This document shows positions 1-10,356 of a stretch of DNA of 64,000 bases, piece by piece. Under the pieces are notes generated by a model. It saw nothing but the letters and a program-made list of their open reading frames with translations, made no database searches and was not told where the DNA came from. The first letter of the stretch is position 1, and every line of letters begins with the position of its first letter. The position numbers and the translations under genes are program-made. This stretch comes from Azorinus chamasolen (lineage: Eukaryota > Mollusca > Bivalvia > Cardiida > Solecurtidae). The stretch spans positions 53,261,955-53,325,954 of the forward strand of contig OY755241.1 in the NCBI GenBank assembly GCA_963576725.1. The letters run 5' to 3'.

Positions 1-875
1 CACCACCCTTCTTGCATTTGCAAATTTCTGAGAAAGTTTTCTTTCTAATCGGAGTCTTATGAAAGTGACACTCTGTTCAGTTTCTTGCCTTCGTTTTCGC
101 ACACTGTCAAGTTTTCTGGCACGTTTCTCGAACAATTTCCCTGGAGAAATCCCTACTGATGAATTGACTTCATTCATATATGTGCAGCCAATATTCTTTT
201 GGGCCACTACACAACTTACCCTATTCATTAAACTGTCTGAGGAAGAATAGTGAATTCGTTTAGGAGCTTTGGTGGCAACCATATTATTGACCGATTCTAC
301 ATCTTTAGTTGAACCCCCAGGAGCTATCTTTGATGCATTTCTGATAAAAACATTAAACACAGCATCAAGGTCTGCCCTTAGGCTTTCTCCAGATAATGCT
401 TGACCATGTGGCAAACCATCATGCTTATAGTGCTCAGGATTCACACTAGACACATAGCCACACCAACTGCCACATGAATCATGTTCTCCAAATAAGTGTG
501 GAACCACCTGACTCAAAGCTGACTTGAATTTCTCAACATTTCCTTTAGTTTGCGCAAGGGCATAATTGAAGCACTTTTGAATGTGCTTGATTACCATGGT
601 AGATAAAGCGTTATGCTTTTTTTGGAGACTGTACAAATTGTTGCCAAGATGTTTAACAAGTGTGATTTTGGTCACTCCATTTTTGTACATCATGAGAGAG
701 CTCCTGCTTGATCCTTGCAATTGTTGTACAGTCATCATCTATTACTATAACTCCCACAAGTACATTTTCTTTCTCTTTAACAAGCTGTCCCCCCACTTTT
801 GGAGCTTCCAGTCCAGGTTTTACAACAGTCGTGTTTTGGTATTTGGTTTCCTTTATGCTTATGATATTCACAAAG
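1..875 (-). pseudogene. Mutator-like transposase, C-terminal part (decayed, runs off window start)
   Basis: The minus strand is open from about position 655 to the window edge. It reads through blocks typical of the C-terminal half of animal Mutator-like transposases, such as KCFNYALAQTKGN and HDSCGSWCGY. Positions about 660-770 continue in another frame with IDDDCTTIARIKQE and DVQKWSDQNH, and positions about 790-890 in a third frame with LCEYHKHKGNQIP and CCKTWTGSSKS, so at least two frameshifts are present. The N-terminal half of the same gene lies at 2780-3156 on the same strand, and Naiad copy A has separated the two. The family cuts and pastes DNA elements, but this copy cannot encode a functional enzyme. 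The assignment comes from motif recognition only. A source from a domesticated host gene is not excluded. Confidence 0.72.
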
Positions 876-881
876 TTTACA
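876..881. repeat. Target-site duplication, left copy (TTTACA)
   Basis: TTTACA is repeated at 2774-2779. Removing 882-2773 and one copy joins the two halves of the Mutator-like gene inside a Cys-Lys pair (DIRCK then LCEY), which fixes the insertion point of Naiad copy A. Confidence 0.7.
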
Positions 882-897
882 TTAATGCTGACATTAA

Positions 898-1462
898 TGC
901 TTCATTTTTAGATTTGAATCTTTCAATTACAAATGATAAAGTTTCGTCCAAAGTATACGATAAAAGAGAAGATTTTAATTTTAAAATTGTTAGTTATCCT
1001 TTTCTAGATGGGGATGTGCCACGTTCTACATCTTATGGTGTTTATATTTCTCAACTTATTAGGTTTGCCCGAGCCTGTTCTTTGCTTGAAGATTTTAACA
1101 GACGTAATTTAGTTACTGATAAACTTCTTAAGCAAGGTTACAGATATCACAAACTTCGGAAAACCTTTTCTAAATTTTATTATCGAAATTTACCTCTCAT
1201 TAGTAAATATAATTGCAATCTACGGACGTTACTGCGACAAGGCATTTCTCAACCAGAATTTTATGGGGATGTTATCTACAAACTTAGGAAAATTCGGGGT
1301 CATATCCATTTTCATGATTTGTTTATAAAACGCATTAAAAATTTTAAAAAGAAAGGTTATGATCCTATTATATTGCAACACACTGCATGTTTGGTTATCG
1401 ATCCTTTTACAGTCGGTAGCTACGCTTCCCTCTTTGCTTGCGCGATGACAGGCCGAGGGTAG
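898..1462 (+). pseudogene. Naiad copy A reverse transcriptase, C-terminal fragment
   Basis: The frame starts abruptly at ASFLDLNLSITND, equivalent to the region just after the catalytic YLDD of copy C, and runs to TAG at 1460-1462. It shares the block KTFSKFYYRNL and the region around HTACLVIDPFTVG with copies B, C and D. All catalytic motifs are lost through 5' truncation, so it is not a functional enzyme. No in-frame TGA occurs in the retained part. The apparent start upstream at 581 lies in Mutator sequence on the opposite strand and is not real. Confidence 0.8.
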
Positions 1463-1504
1463 TACTCTATGATGGTATACTCTTAAACTTGGATACAGGA
1501 GGAG
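1461..1504 (+). promoter_or_regulatory. Truncated SECIS-like element of Naiad copy A
   Basis: Starting at the stop codon, the sequence has the helix-I strand AGTAC, an ATGA quartet, the helix-II strand ending CTCTT, unpaired AAA, a small stem CTTG/CAGG and the returning strand AGGAG. It stops at the LINE junction before the 3' core. It is homologous to the complete elements of copies B, C and D. Confidence 0.7.
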
Positions 1505-2629
1505 TGAGTGAGTGAGTTGGGTTTTACGGCACCGCGACACTAAGTAGGTCATATAGCGCCAATGACGAAAATTATGATGAAACGATGAAAATCAATAAAA
1601 AAAATCTCGATCAACGAGTATGTAAATCATTAAAATATACGAAGATGGAAATGTAGAAAGGAATACAGAAATAATATAATAATGATAGAACTGGTTAAAC
1701 AGATTTATATTTTAGAATAAAGACCAGTCTCTTTCAAAAACGAAATTATATTCTCGTACGGAACTGTATTAAATAACTGTTGCATAGAATCAACAGAAAA
1801 GTATTTATGTCTTATTATAGAAAGGTCAATACATTCAATCAAAAAATGTTTTACTGTGTATGGCTCTTGACAGAAGACACATTCTGGCTGAATTTCGCGC
1901 TTTAGTAAATAGGAATGAGTAATATGAGAGTGTCCAATGCGACAGCGAGCTAGGACCACCTCATCTCTTCGAACAGCTCTATAATTTAACAGAGAATCAC
2001 CAATGGTTGGTTTGATGGCATGAAGTTTATTGTTAACATTGCTGTCCCAAGAAACCTGCCATTTGGAACATGTATGCTGTTTAATCAATGGTTTAAAATC
2101 AGTATATGGTATTTTGAAAACTGCCTCATTCAGATTCAGGGATGACTTGGCCATTTTATCTGCCTCTTCATTTCCCCGAATTCCAACATGACTAGGTAGC
2201 CAACAGAAAGCAATATTGTTTGACAGAGATAATTTATGGTGTTTAAGAAGAATTTGCTGAACTAATGGATTATTCATATTTCTGTTGTTCAACGCTTGAA
2301 GAACAGAGAGCGAGTCTGAAAAAATTATGTATTTGTTCATATTGTGCACCGATATGAATCGAAGGGCAAGGTCAATTGCTTGGACTTCAGCTGTAAATAT
2401 GGAAGATTTGTCGGGTAGTCTTACTTTAGAGGTATGAAATTTACTGACAGATGCACAACCGACTTTATTTTCATCTTTAGAACCATCAGTGTATATGGGA
2501 ATATGGTCAGGATACTGTGATTTAAGTTCTTCAAATTCGGATTGAAATTCTAGTGCATTTGTAGAAGACTTTTTTTTTGAAGCCAGATGTAAGAAAACAT
2601 TAGGTTGTTTGATAGTCCATGGCGCAATG
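1503..2629 (-). mobile_element. 5'-truncated LINE (I/Nimb-like) with RNase H, nested in Naiad A
   Basis: This is the 3' part of a non-LTR retrotransposon on the minus strand. Its 3' end is a short-repeat tail, read on the plus strand as (GAGT)n followed by TTGGGTTTTACGGCAC. The same terminus occurs near 23811, 48867 and 56690. Naiad 3' UTR sequence resumes at about 2630, marking the truncated 5' end. No polyA tail is seen. Confidence 0.78.
1705..2627 (-). CDS. LINE ORF2 C-terminus: RNase H domain plus Cys-rich tail (5'-truncated)
   Basis: The frame is open across the whole fragment, entering from the truncated 5' end without a start codon. RNase H signatures are visible in order: YTDGSKDENKVG (first Asp), FTAEVQAIDLA (Glu), IFSDSLSVLQ (Asp) and WLPSHVGIRGNEEAD (His/Asp). 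A C-terminal segment RCRIGHSH followed by PECVFCQEPYTVKHFLIEC resembles the Cys/His tail of such LINEs. RNase H removes the RNA strand during target-primed reverse transcription. The RT and endonuclease domains are missing here but occur in other copies at 19.1, 43.7 and 57.1 kb. It is open but cannot act alone. Confidence 0.82.
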
Positions 2630-2773
2630 TTTCTGTGTTCATTTCATATGTGTGTGTGCGTGTGCGTTTGGGTGTGTGGTTGTGAGTGTGTGTGTGTCAT
2701 GCTGTCTATCGGTGTTTTGGTGGTGGTTGCGTCTTGCATGTGGCTTTGCCTGCTTGACTGTACTACTTTTCCA
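2630..2773 (+). other. Naiad copy A 3' UTR terminus
   Basis: This GT-rich segment matches the 3' UTR end of copy B (reverse complement of about 12406-12550), including GTGTTTTGGTGGTGGTTGCG. It ends CTACTTTTCCA immediately before the right target duplication. Confidence 0.78.
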
Positions 2774-2779
2774 TTTACA

Positions 2780-3156
2780 ACGAATGTCATATGCACATAT
2801 TTTACCTGTTTGGTTTCCAATAACAGTCCCCACACCAGACTAACTGTCATATGATCTCCCAGAACCTCTTTTTTGCCATCCCATATCATATTTAAATGCA
2901 GCATGTACAGGCTGGCTTCTAGTGATATAGGAATGATCAAGATCATTACTTTGTTATAAGAGAGTTTTCCGACACACAACGCTCTTGTTCATGAGCACTA
3001 CTGCTTAAAACCAAAGGCTCTTCTGATGTAGGGACATCCCTTGCAATTGAAGTCTCTGCTAGGGATGAGGATTCAGCAGTCAGCTGCGTGCCTATTTCCA
3101 CTGACAATGTCCCATACTCATTTCGATTATCAACACTCGCTGATGTTGTCGTGGAG
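2780..3156 (-). pseudogene. Mutator-like transposase, upstream exon (nonsense and frameshift mutations)
   Basis: A splice acceptor (TTTCAG) ends at 3157-3159 on the minus strand. The following exon has a Ser/Thr-rich stretch, then, after a frameshift, the diagnostic transposase block DMGWQKRGSGRSYDS, an in-frame TAG, SGVGTVIGNQTGK and CAYDIRCK. The order agrees with Mutator-like transposases, and the next residues are found across the Naiad insertion at about 885 on the same strand. The copy is dead through at least one nonsense codon and one frameshift. Other exons upstream were not recognised. Confidence 0.72.
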
Positions 3157-3214
3157 CTGAAACAATACAGAGAATCTTACAGGAGTGTTTATTTCCAATG
3201 TGTAGGACGGTTAA

Positions 3215-3870
3215 CCAATTTCCTCATATTTTTGACGCCTGTAAAAGTCACTTTTTGAAACATTTGTGATAAACAGCATTTCTTCCATTTGAGCAAATGC
3301 TGTATTTATCAAAATGGTTTCAGAACTACACAATTCTAAAAAAAATCCTTATCTCTAGTAAATGCTCCTTTTTGGTAGATTTATTCAAAAAGGTTGGGTA
3401 TAAAAAATAGCCCATGAGGTAATGGGTTAAATAAGCTTATTTTAACCCTTTCCTCCATAAATACGCCTTTCTATGCCTCTGTAATAGTCACTTCTTGAAA
3501 ACATTTGCTCTATTTGTCACAACGGTTTCAATACTAAACAATTCTAACATTTTCCTTTTCTCTAGTAAGTGTTCCTTTTGGGTAGATTCAAAGAGGTTAG
3601 GTCTAAAAATAGCCCCTGAGGTAACGAGTTAAATCATCTTACTTTAACCTTTCCTCCATAAATACGCCTTTCTATGCCTGTTTGGTTAGATTCATTGAAA
3701 ATGGTTCGGTCTAAAAATAGTCCATAGGAGCAAATGCTCGCATTTATCACAACGGTTTCAATACTAAACAATTCTAAGATTTTCCTTTTCTCTAGTAAAT
3801 GCTCCTTTTGGGTAGATCCATTCAAAGAGGTTGGGTCTATAAATACCCTTTGGAAGAAAGGGTTAAATAA
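3215..3870. repeat. Three diverged tandem units of about 200-215 bp
   Basis: Each unit contains TTTCCTCCATAAATACGCC or a close variant, AACGGTTTCAATACTAAACA, and GGGTAGATTCA followed by AGGTTGGGTCTA. The units begin near 3220, 3437 and 3645. The flanking motif TTAACCCTTTCCTCCATAAATAC is shared with the termini of the hairpin MITE family, suggesting a related element. No coding potential is seen. Confidence 0.6.
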
Positions 3871-3889
3871 ATGTTAACCCCATGCCATT

Positions 3890-4105
3890 GAAGAACAAGA
3901 GCACTGCAAGCGGGTGCGAACGCTCATCTGTTATCAATTTGGTATGTGTGGATAGGCCTCGTCCAGATGAACATGCATACCAAAAATGAAGGTTTACTGT
4001 AAATGAAAAATTGAAGGTATAGTCAAATTTCGGACGACAACGACGACGCGGACGCCGGAGTTACGCAATAGCTCGTGATTTCACAGACGAGCTAAAATTG
4101 CTTTT
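3890..4105. repeat. Interspersed repeat fragments ahead of a GACGACG...GAGCTAAAA element end
   Basis: Positions 3890-3985 (CAAGAGCACTGCAAGCGGGT) match, in reverse complement, about 61025-61130. Positions 4028-4101 (ACGACAACGACGACGCGGAC to ACGAGCTAAAA) resemble the 3' terminus of the hairpin-ended elements at 43739 and 56474. No gene is seen. Confidence 0.5.
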
Positions 4106-4560
4106 CTAAACGTAGAAAATGCTACTTTAGTGGAGTTTTAAAATATTCTCCTCCTTAGAATTTATTTTATACCATTTCATGACCAAGTGACAAACCAGCA
4201 AAAATGCAACAAACCAGCTTTTCCAGGCCATATTCTGTTTGACCTGCTTATGATGGGACTAATTAAACTAGCCACTGTTTGCATGCTATACAGACTGACT
4301 TCAATGATCGACCATGTACATTTATACACTCTCAAACACTTACCTTTCACATTTCCTTGTAGCATCTGCTTCCTGTTTGATGGCAGCGGTGCATGATTTC
4401 TTTGCCACAGATCTCACATGAAGTCCAACCTACAGCACGTATAAGATGTGATAATTGTCATTTTCAATATACAGAAACCCTCGCTAATCCAACCACTAAA
4501 TGACGAGGAAAATGTTTTGCTGGAGACTTAATGAAGAACATCTGTAATTTTTTGTATGCA

Positions 4561-4621
4561 AACAGAGTAGACCATGATCAGACAGTTACTATAGAAGATG
4601 TCTGACTTGGGTCTACTCTTT
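4561..4621. repeat. Hairpin MITE core (AACAGAGTAGACC family)
   Basis: Imperfect palindrome: AACAGAGTAGACCATGATCA pairs with the returning arm that ends GGTCTACTCTT. One of about twelve copies in the window. Confidence 0.6.
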
Positions 4622-4774
4622 TTTCAAAGTCTTCAATGTTCGCTTTTTTCATGTAAAGGAATAAACAGCCATCTATCCCAAAGTACCACTAAACATGTCT
4701 ATCTTTGGTGGTCGTTTTAGCAAGGTTTTACTGTTTATTAAATAGCTGAAATAGCCCCAAAACAGCCAGTACAA

Positions 4775-4885
4775 TATAAGTAGTGGTGTTTTTATACTAA
4801 GTTGTGGTGTTTTGATCAATATAAGTAGTGGTGTTTTGATCAATATAAGTAGTGGTGTTTTTATACTAAGTTCTGGTGTTTTGAT
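4775..4885. repeat. Minisatellite, about 30-bp unit (ATAAGTAGTGGTGTTTTGAT)
   Basis: Three to four tandem copies of a unit containing AGTAGTGGTGTTTTGATCAA. The minus-strand open frame of alternating IKTPLLI across it is a by-product of the repeat and not a gene. Confidence 0.75.
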
Positions 4886-5219
4886 TAATATATCTAATTG
4901 AATATCGATCATTTGAAAAAGTATTCTGATTAAATGATCACAAGTTCATGCAATTGATTTATTGACATTTTGTAACCTGATGACACCTTGACGCCTCTAT
5001 TAAAGCCTTGTTTGAAACCATTGTGATGAACAGAGCATTTCCTCCAGTAGAGCAAATGCTCTCTTTATAACAATGGTTTTCAATATTTTCTATAAGTCTA
5101 CACAATAATGACACGATGTTGATCTTTATAAAGCAAAATAAAATCAGACATTATTAATCGATTAATCACCAATCATCAGTTGGAAAAGAGTCACTGATCA
5201 ACCATTATGAAACACTAAA

Positions 5220-5365
5220 CCGCTTCCCAAAACTAGCTATAAATTCTGAAGGTTGATGACCTTTCAAAGGAAAAATAGCAATGCAAAATGAGAAAATTGC
5301 AGATTTGGTTTTATTGAGTCATTAGCAGTTATTAATGTGCAACACTGCTCACGCCCCTCAAACTT
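5220..5365 (-). repeat. Inverted partial copy of the 7558-8119 repeat unit
   Basis: The reverse complement contains GTGAGCAGTGTTGCA, GACTCAATAAAACCAAATCT and GCAATTTTCTCATTTTG, in the same order as in the units at 7558-8119. Confidence 0.6.
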
Positions 5366-5959
5366 ATTGACCATTCATGCCTTGCTTTCAAGCTTTCTAA
5401 TGGTTTTATGATGAGCAGCAGTGACTTCTATGGCACTCATAAAATTGTTGATGTGGGTGTACCAAAGTCCTGAATGGATCATACCTGGATATTGAAATTG
5501 TACATTTGTAAAATATTCTTGAGAATATTTGTGCACTAAGCAAACTAAATACATAAATACATCTATGCATGTACTTACTGCATTTGTATCAATTTCATAA
5601 AGGTATATAAATTTCATGTATTTAAAAAGAATTAAAAATGAAGATGATGTAGAGATTATAAAGTGTTGTCCTTCACCAGCTGAAAATAATGTCTGCTGAA
5701 ACTCTTGTCTGGTTTATTTAAAAATTGTCCAAAAATCACCCAGACTTTTACCACTGACTGATCAAGAATTAGCTTGGGTCCGGATCAGATGTTAAGTCAC
5801 TTGGCATCTGGTCTGGATCAAAACTGTTTTCAAATGTTATAATGTCCTGAACAGCAGGTGAATGGTGATTGGTTAATAGCTTTAAACTTATTTTATGTTT
5901 TATTGGAAACTAAATATTGATGGCTCACATAAAAGAAAATTAAAAAGATGTTTGTGAAA

Positions 5960-7540
5960 CACTATGCCCCTCAATGATATTTGACCCTGAATAATGATTT
6001 TGATCTTGACATGTCACTCCTCAAACTGTGCAGCTTCATGGGGTACACATGTATACCAAATATCAAGTCTGCATCTCTAATGTTTCAAAAGTTCTGGCCA
6101 ATGTTAAAAGTTGGTGACCTTTGACCATGAAGGATGACTTTGACATGTCACCCCTCAAACTGTGCGGCTTCATGAGATGCACATGCATACCAGTATCAAG
6201 GCTGTATATCTACTTGATCAAACGTTATGGCCAATGTTAATGACCTCTGACCTTCAAAGATGACCTTGACCTTGACATGTCACCCCTCAAACTGTGCAGC
6301 CAAATGAGAAACACAAATAGACGAACTATGAAGTCTGTATCTCTACTGGTTCAAAAGTTATGGCCAATGTTAAAGTCGGTGACCTTTGACCCTGAAAGAT
6401 GACCTTGACATGTCACCCCCAAACTGTGCAGCTTCATGAGATACACATGCATACCAAATGTCAAGTATGTATCTACAGGTTCAAAAGTTATGGCCAATGT
6501 TAAAGTCGGTGACCTTTGACCCTAAAAGATGACCTTTTACCTTGCCATGTTGCCACTCAAAATGTGCAGCTTCATGAGATACACATGCATACCAAATCTC
6601 TATTGGTTCAAAAGTTATGGCCAATTTGAAGTTGGTGACCTTTGACCCTGAAAGATGACCTTGACATGTCACCACTCAAACTGTGCAGCTTCATGAGATA
6701 CACAAGTATACCAAATATCAAGTCTCTATCTGTACTGGTTCAAAAGTTATGGCCAATGTTAAAGTCGGTGATTTGACCCATATATTTGACCTCTGACCTT
6801 TAAGGCTGATCTTGACCTTTACATGTCGCACCTCAATATATGCGGCTTTATGAGATACATATTCATGCCATATATCGAGTTTCTATCTGTACTGGCTCAA
6901 ATGTTAAAGTTACAGACAAACAGACAATTTGACCCTGAAGAATGACCTTGACATGAAATGTCATCCTTCAAAATGTGCAGCTTCATGAGATACACAAGCA
7001 TGCCAACTATCAAGTCTCTATCTCTACTGGTCCAAAAGTTATGGCCAATGTTAAAGTTAGTGATTTGACCCATATATTTGACCTCTGACCTTGAAATGTC
7101 ACCCCTCAAAATGTGCGGCTTTATGAGATACATATGCATGCCAAATATCAAGTCACTAGCTGTACTGGCTCAAACGTTATGACCAATGTTAAAGTTACAG
7201 ACAAAGAAACAAACAATTTGACCTTTGACCCTGAAGGATGACCTTGACCTGGGTTCATGAGATACACAAGCATGCCAAATATCAAGTCTCTATCTCTACT
7301 GGTCCAAAAGTTATGGCCAATGTTAAAGTCAGTGATTTGACCCATATATTTGACCTCTGACCTTGAAGGATGACCTTGACATGTCACCTCTCAAAATGTA
7401 CAGCTTTATGAGATACATATTCATGCCAAATATCAAGTCTCTATCTGTACTGACTCAAAAGTTATGACCAATGTTAAAGTTGCTGACAAACAGACAGGGC
7501 AAAAACAATATGCCCCCAGATTTGATCTGGGGGCATAATA
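5960..7540 (+). repeat. Tandem array of about 135-bp units ending in a GC-rich hairpin
   Basis: About ten diverged units contain TTTGACCCTGAAAGATGACC, CTCAAACTGTGCAGCTTCAT, and TGGTTCAAAAGTTATGGCCA. The array ends at 7510-7536 with a perfect stem ATGCCCCCAGA/TCTGGGGGCAT. The many short open frames on the minus strand here are repeat shadows. The arrangement (array plus terminal hairpin) suggests one non-autonomous element rather than a free satellite. Confidence 0.75.
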
Positions 7541-7557
7541 AGTAGGTATGTGACTTC

Positions 7558-8125
7558 ACCTCCCTTCAGAATTTATAATCTTTACAACAGCAGGTGTTAA
7601 GTGCTTGTGTGGCGGCCGTAAAACGTCGCCCCGTACTTCATTCTCAGTGGTATACCTTCTGATCCATCGAGATCATAAATTTCAGTACTTCTTGTTCTGA
7701 AAATTGAATACCGCTTTCAAAGTCGGTGCTAGGGGGGCGTGAGCAGTGTTGCATTTTCAATTACTGTTCACGAACAGACTCAATAAAACTGAGTCTGCAA
7801 TTTTCTTTTTGTGTTGCAATTTTTGCTCTCGGAGAATCGCCTCCCTTCAGAATTTATAATCTTCACAACAGCAGGTGTTAAGTGCTTGTGTGACGGCCGT
7901 AAAACGTCGCCCCGTACTTCATTCTCAGTGTTATACCTTCTGATCCCTCGAGATCATGAATTTCAGTACTTCTTGTTCTGAAAATTGAATACCGCTTAAG
8001 CCGGTGCTAGGAGGCGTGAGCAGTGTTGCACTTTCAATTACTGTTCATGAACAGACTCGATAAAACCGAGTCTGCAATTTTCTCTTTTTATGTTGCAATT
8101 TATGCTCTCGGGGAATCACCTCCCT
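7558..8125 (+). repeat. Direct tandem duplication of a unit of about 282 bp
   Basis: Unit 1 is 7558-7839 and unit 2 is 7840-8119. A third starts at about 8118 and breaks off. Each begins CCTCCCTTCAGAATTTATAA and contains GGCGGCCGTAAAACGTCGCC or a near copy, plus the short inverted repeat AGACTC/GAGTCT around AATAAAAC. Identity between units is high, suggesting recent duplication. No open frame follows the unit. Confidence 0.75.
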
Positions 8126-8264
8126 TCAGAATTTAAAGCATGCTCAAATTGTTAGTAAAGGCTTTCTTATATATGTTGAGGTTAAGCTTATCTACATGTA
8201 TGTTAGACAATCAGTAACAAACTACTAGATCTTGAATATTTCTTCAACCTTTTCAGGCATTTGT

Positions 8265-8328
8265 AAACAGAGCAGACCCAGATCAGACGGCCTCTAGAGG
8301 AACCGTCTGATCAGAGTCTGCTGTTTGC
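8265..8328. repeat. Hairpin MITE core
   Basis: AAACAGAGCAGACCCAGATC and the returning arm ending TCTGCTGTTTGC form a stem around CCTCTAGAGG. Sequence after it (8350-8462) carries the family's shared inner part CATAAATATTCAGTAGGTAT and ends AACAGGGAAAGGCTTA. Confidence 0.65.
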
Positions 8329-8462
8329 TAATATAATTTGATACACCTGTTTATTTACTTTCTAAAATATCTACATTGATCCACCTTACATATTTCATTA
8401 CATCTATTTGTCCATAAATATTCAGTAGGTATTGAAATTGGTAATAAACATAGAACAGGGAA

Positions 8463-9287
8463 AGGCTTAGAGCACATCTTTGTAAGAGCACTGCGCTCTA
8501 CAATTTGTCGATCACTGGTAGATCCACCATACGCAGGAGAAACATGAAATCAGGCCCCCTGGTGAAGCACCAACTAACACTTTGACAGTGTTTCTGTTCT
8601 TGTATGTTGAGAACGTTGTTTGCTGTGCTGTTGGGTTCTGAGGTTTCTTTATGGGACATTCAGTTCCATCAATTATGACTCTCGTACTTGGATAGTTTCT
8701 TCTAAAACTACTTGGAACGAACAACTTGACTAACTCTTGACTTGGCCAAATGTTCACCTCTCTCCATGAATAAATCCAAGTGATGACAATGTTTGAAATA
8801 GTACTTTCAGCAACACTAAACATTCTTGAAAGTTCAAAATTCGATGTATGCCTTCTTAATTTCACTATCACAATGAAGAACTGGTCTTCTACAGTCACAT
8901 TCACAACAGAATGGTAGATGTATTCAGTTGATAAGCAGCTGGTCCAAGGGTGTCTAGTACAAAAATAAACTTGTCATAATTTTCAAGACCAGTGTAAAAG
9001 TGAACAGCTGCCGAATCTTTCTCAAAATTGTGGATGCTGAAGGCTGGTAGTTTTCGTGTTTGCACTTCTGCATCTGCTTTTATAACTGCTGATTCAATCT
9101 CAGGCTCCGAGATACATACTCTGGTTCTCTGGTATTTGAAAGGTCTTGAATAATCTTCTCTTTGTATCACATCGAGCCAAAACTCTCAACTTTCGTGCCT
9201 TGCTTTTTTCAAGTGTCTTTTTGCACGTCCAGGAAAACACACTTGGCACAGCTGTCTTGCGGAGGGCTTCTTTCTTTCGCCCTACAC
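8463..9287 (-). pseudogene. THAP-type DDE transposase, exon 2 (frameshifted, 3'-truncated)
   Basis: The minus-strand exon starts after a TTTTCAG acceptor (9288-9290) in the phase left by exon 1 at 10357. It encodes GVGRKKEALRKTAVP, then after a frameshift near 9150 a block FYTGLENYDKF, then FELSRMFSVAESTISN and the DDE_Tnp_4-type block IIDGTECPIKKPQ, TTFSTYKNRNTVK and GASPGGLIS. A second frameshift near 8540 restores AYGGSTSDRQIVERS before the frame is cut by the MITE at 8462. The family moves DNA with a DDE nuclease domain. This copy lacks the last acidic residue and is inactive. Confidence 0.75.
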
Positions 9288-9544
9288 CTGAAAACATACA
9301 AAAATATATTATCGAAACATTTATAGTTCTTTCAGAGTAGCTGTCTTCAGTATAAATAATTTATGTGACATCTGTAAATCATCTGACACCAATTATCAAA
9401 ATTGATTGATCCTCAAGAGATGCCAATGGTTTTAAGTAGTTACAAAATTCAGTACTAGAATTAGATTTCAGCATATAATTTAGTAGGGAAAATCATTCCA
9501 AACAGAAACAAATACTTATGTAACCGGGTGTTCTTATAAAGAAA

Positions 9545-9640
9545 CATACCCGCTCAGACCCGGGATTCGCCAGGTTCTCAATCATGCACTCTACCACGTC
9601 GCTATAGAAGCGCGCTTGTACAGGGACCCCTTGCACAGCA
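9545..9640 (-). repeat. tRNA-derived SINE-like segment in the intron
   Basis: On the minus strand TAGCGACGTGGTAGAGTGCA resembles a polymerase III A box. About 35 bases later GGCGAATCCCGGG weakly resembles a B box. No cloverleaf was completed and no tail identified, so this is tentative. Confidence 0.3.
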
Positions 9641-9759
9641 AGGCTGATACATACACACTGTGACAGTTAGCTATTGTAAAGATGAGCTGATATGAACACA
9701 AACAGGTTCTTTATTTCTCCCCCATCCCTTCTCTCTCTCCCTCTTATTTTCATCAATGA

Positions 9760-9990
9760 ACTGTTAACCCTATACTCCATAAATACACTTCTGCAGTCTG
9801 CACCACTGCAAACAGAGTAGACCCAGATTAGATGGCTCCTATAGGAGCTGTGTGATCAGTATGTGCTCTATTTGCTTATGAAATAACATGCGCTTCTACA
9901 GTTCTCATGTGTCTATGTGCTTTTATAAGAAACAAAATCTGATTAATATTGATAATGTCATTACTTCTAACATGAATATTCATGGAGGAA
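9760..9990. repeat. MITE in the transposase intron
   Basis: The hairpin core 9808-9875 (GCAAACAGAGTAGACCCAGA with its returning arm) is flanked by GTTAACCCTATACTCCATAA on the left and TTCATGGAGGAAAGGATTTA on the right, which are near mirror images of each other and define the element ends. Confidence 0.65.
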
Positions 9991-10356
9991 AGGATTTAGA
10001 CAGCATGCTATTTTTATCTTCCAAACCGAAAGTAGGTCGATATCATTAGAGTAAACAAATGTGGACTACTTCCCCTCTGTGAGCGTGATAAAATCTTATA
10101 GCTAATTATATATCTTGATTTTATACGAATCACCAGACAACTGTTACTGAAAACTGAAGTTTTTCATAATGTATAAAGCATCGCAAGTCTGTACAAAAGG
10201 GAAAAAAATCAGGATCTTCTTCATCTCGCATAAACCATTTGACCTAAATTTCATATTTTAGTTACGCATAAATACGATCACTGTGGTTTATCAGCAATTT
10301 TCTTCTATTTAAATATCAATAAATACCTCATTAAGCTACAAATCGCTAAATCTTAC

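Larger units (their letters stand above)
882..2773 (+). mobile_element. Naiad-type Penelope-like element, copy A (5'-truncated)
   Basis: This is a retroelement fragment inserted in the Mutator-like transposase gene. It keeps only the last part of the reverse transcriptase frame (about 898-1462), the start of the SECIS-like stem-loop, and the end of the 3' UTR (about 2630-2773, ending CTACTTTTCCA). The same UTR end occurs at the 3' terminus of copy B. A LINE insertion at about 1503-2629 interrupts the 3' UTR. The flanking TTTACA duplications support both boundaries. Confidence 0.75.

Noticed and set aside
581..1462. 293-codon plus-strand open frame taken as one gene
   Set aside because: Its first third (581-880) is antisense to the Mutator-like transposase. 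Only about 898-1462 is Naiad coding sequence.
2644..2979. 111-codon minus-strand frame ending in a HTHTHTHT-like run
   Set aside because: It joins Naiad 3' UTR repeats to Mutator sequence in the wrong frame. The Mutator motif DMGWQKRGSG lies in another frame.
6481..7387. Minus-strand open frames in the array of about 135-bp units
   Set aside because: The frames repeat with the unit and are shadows of tandem DNA repeats.
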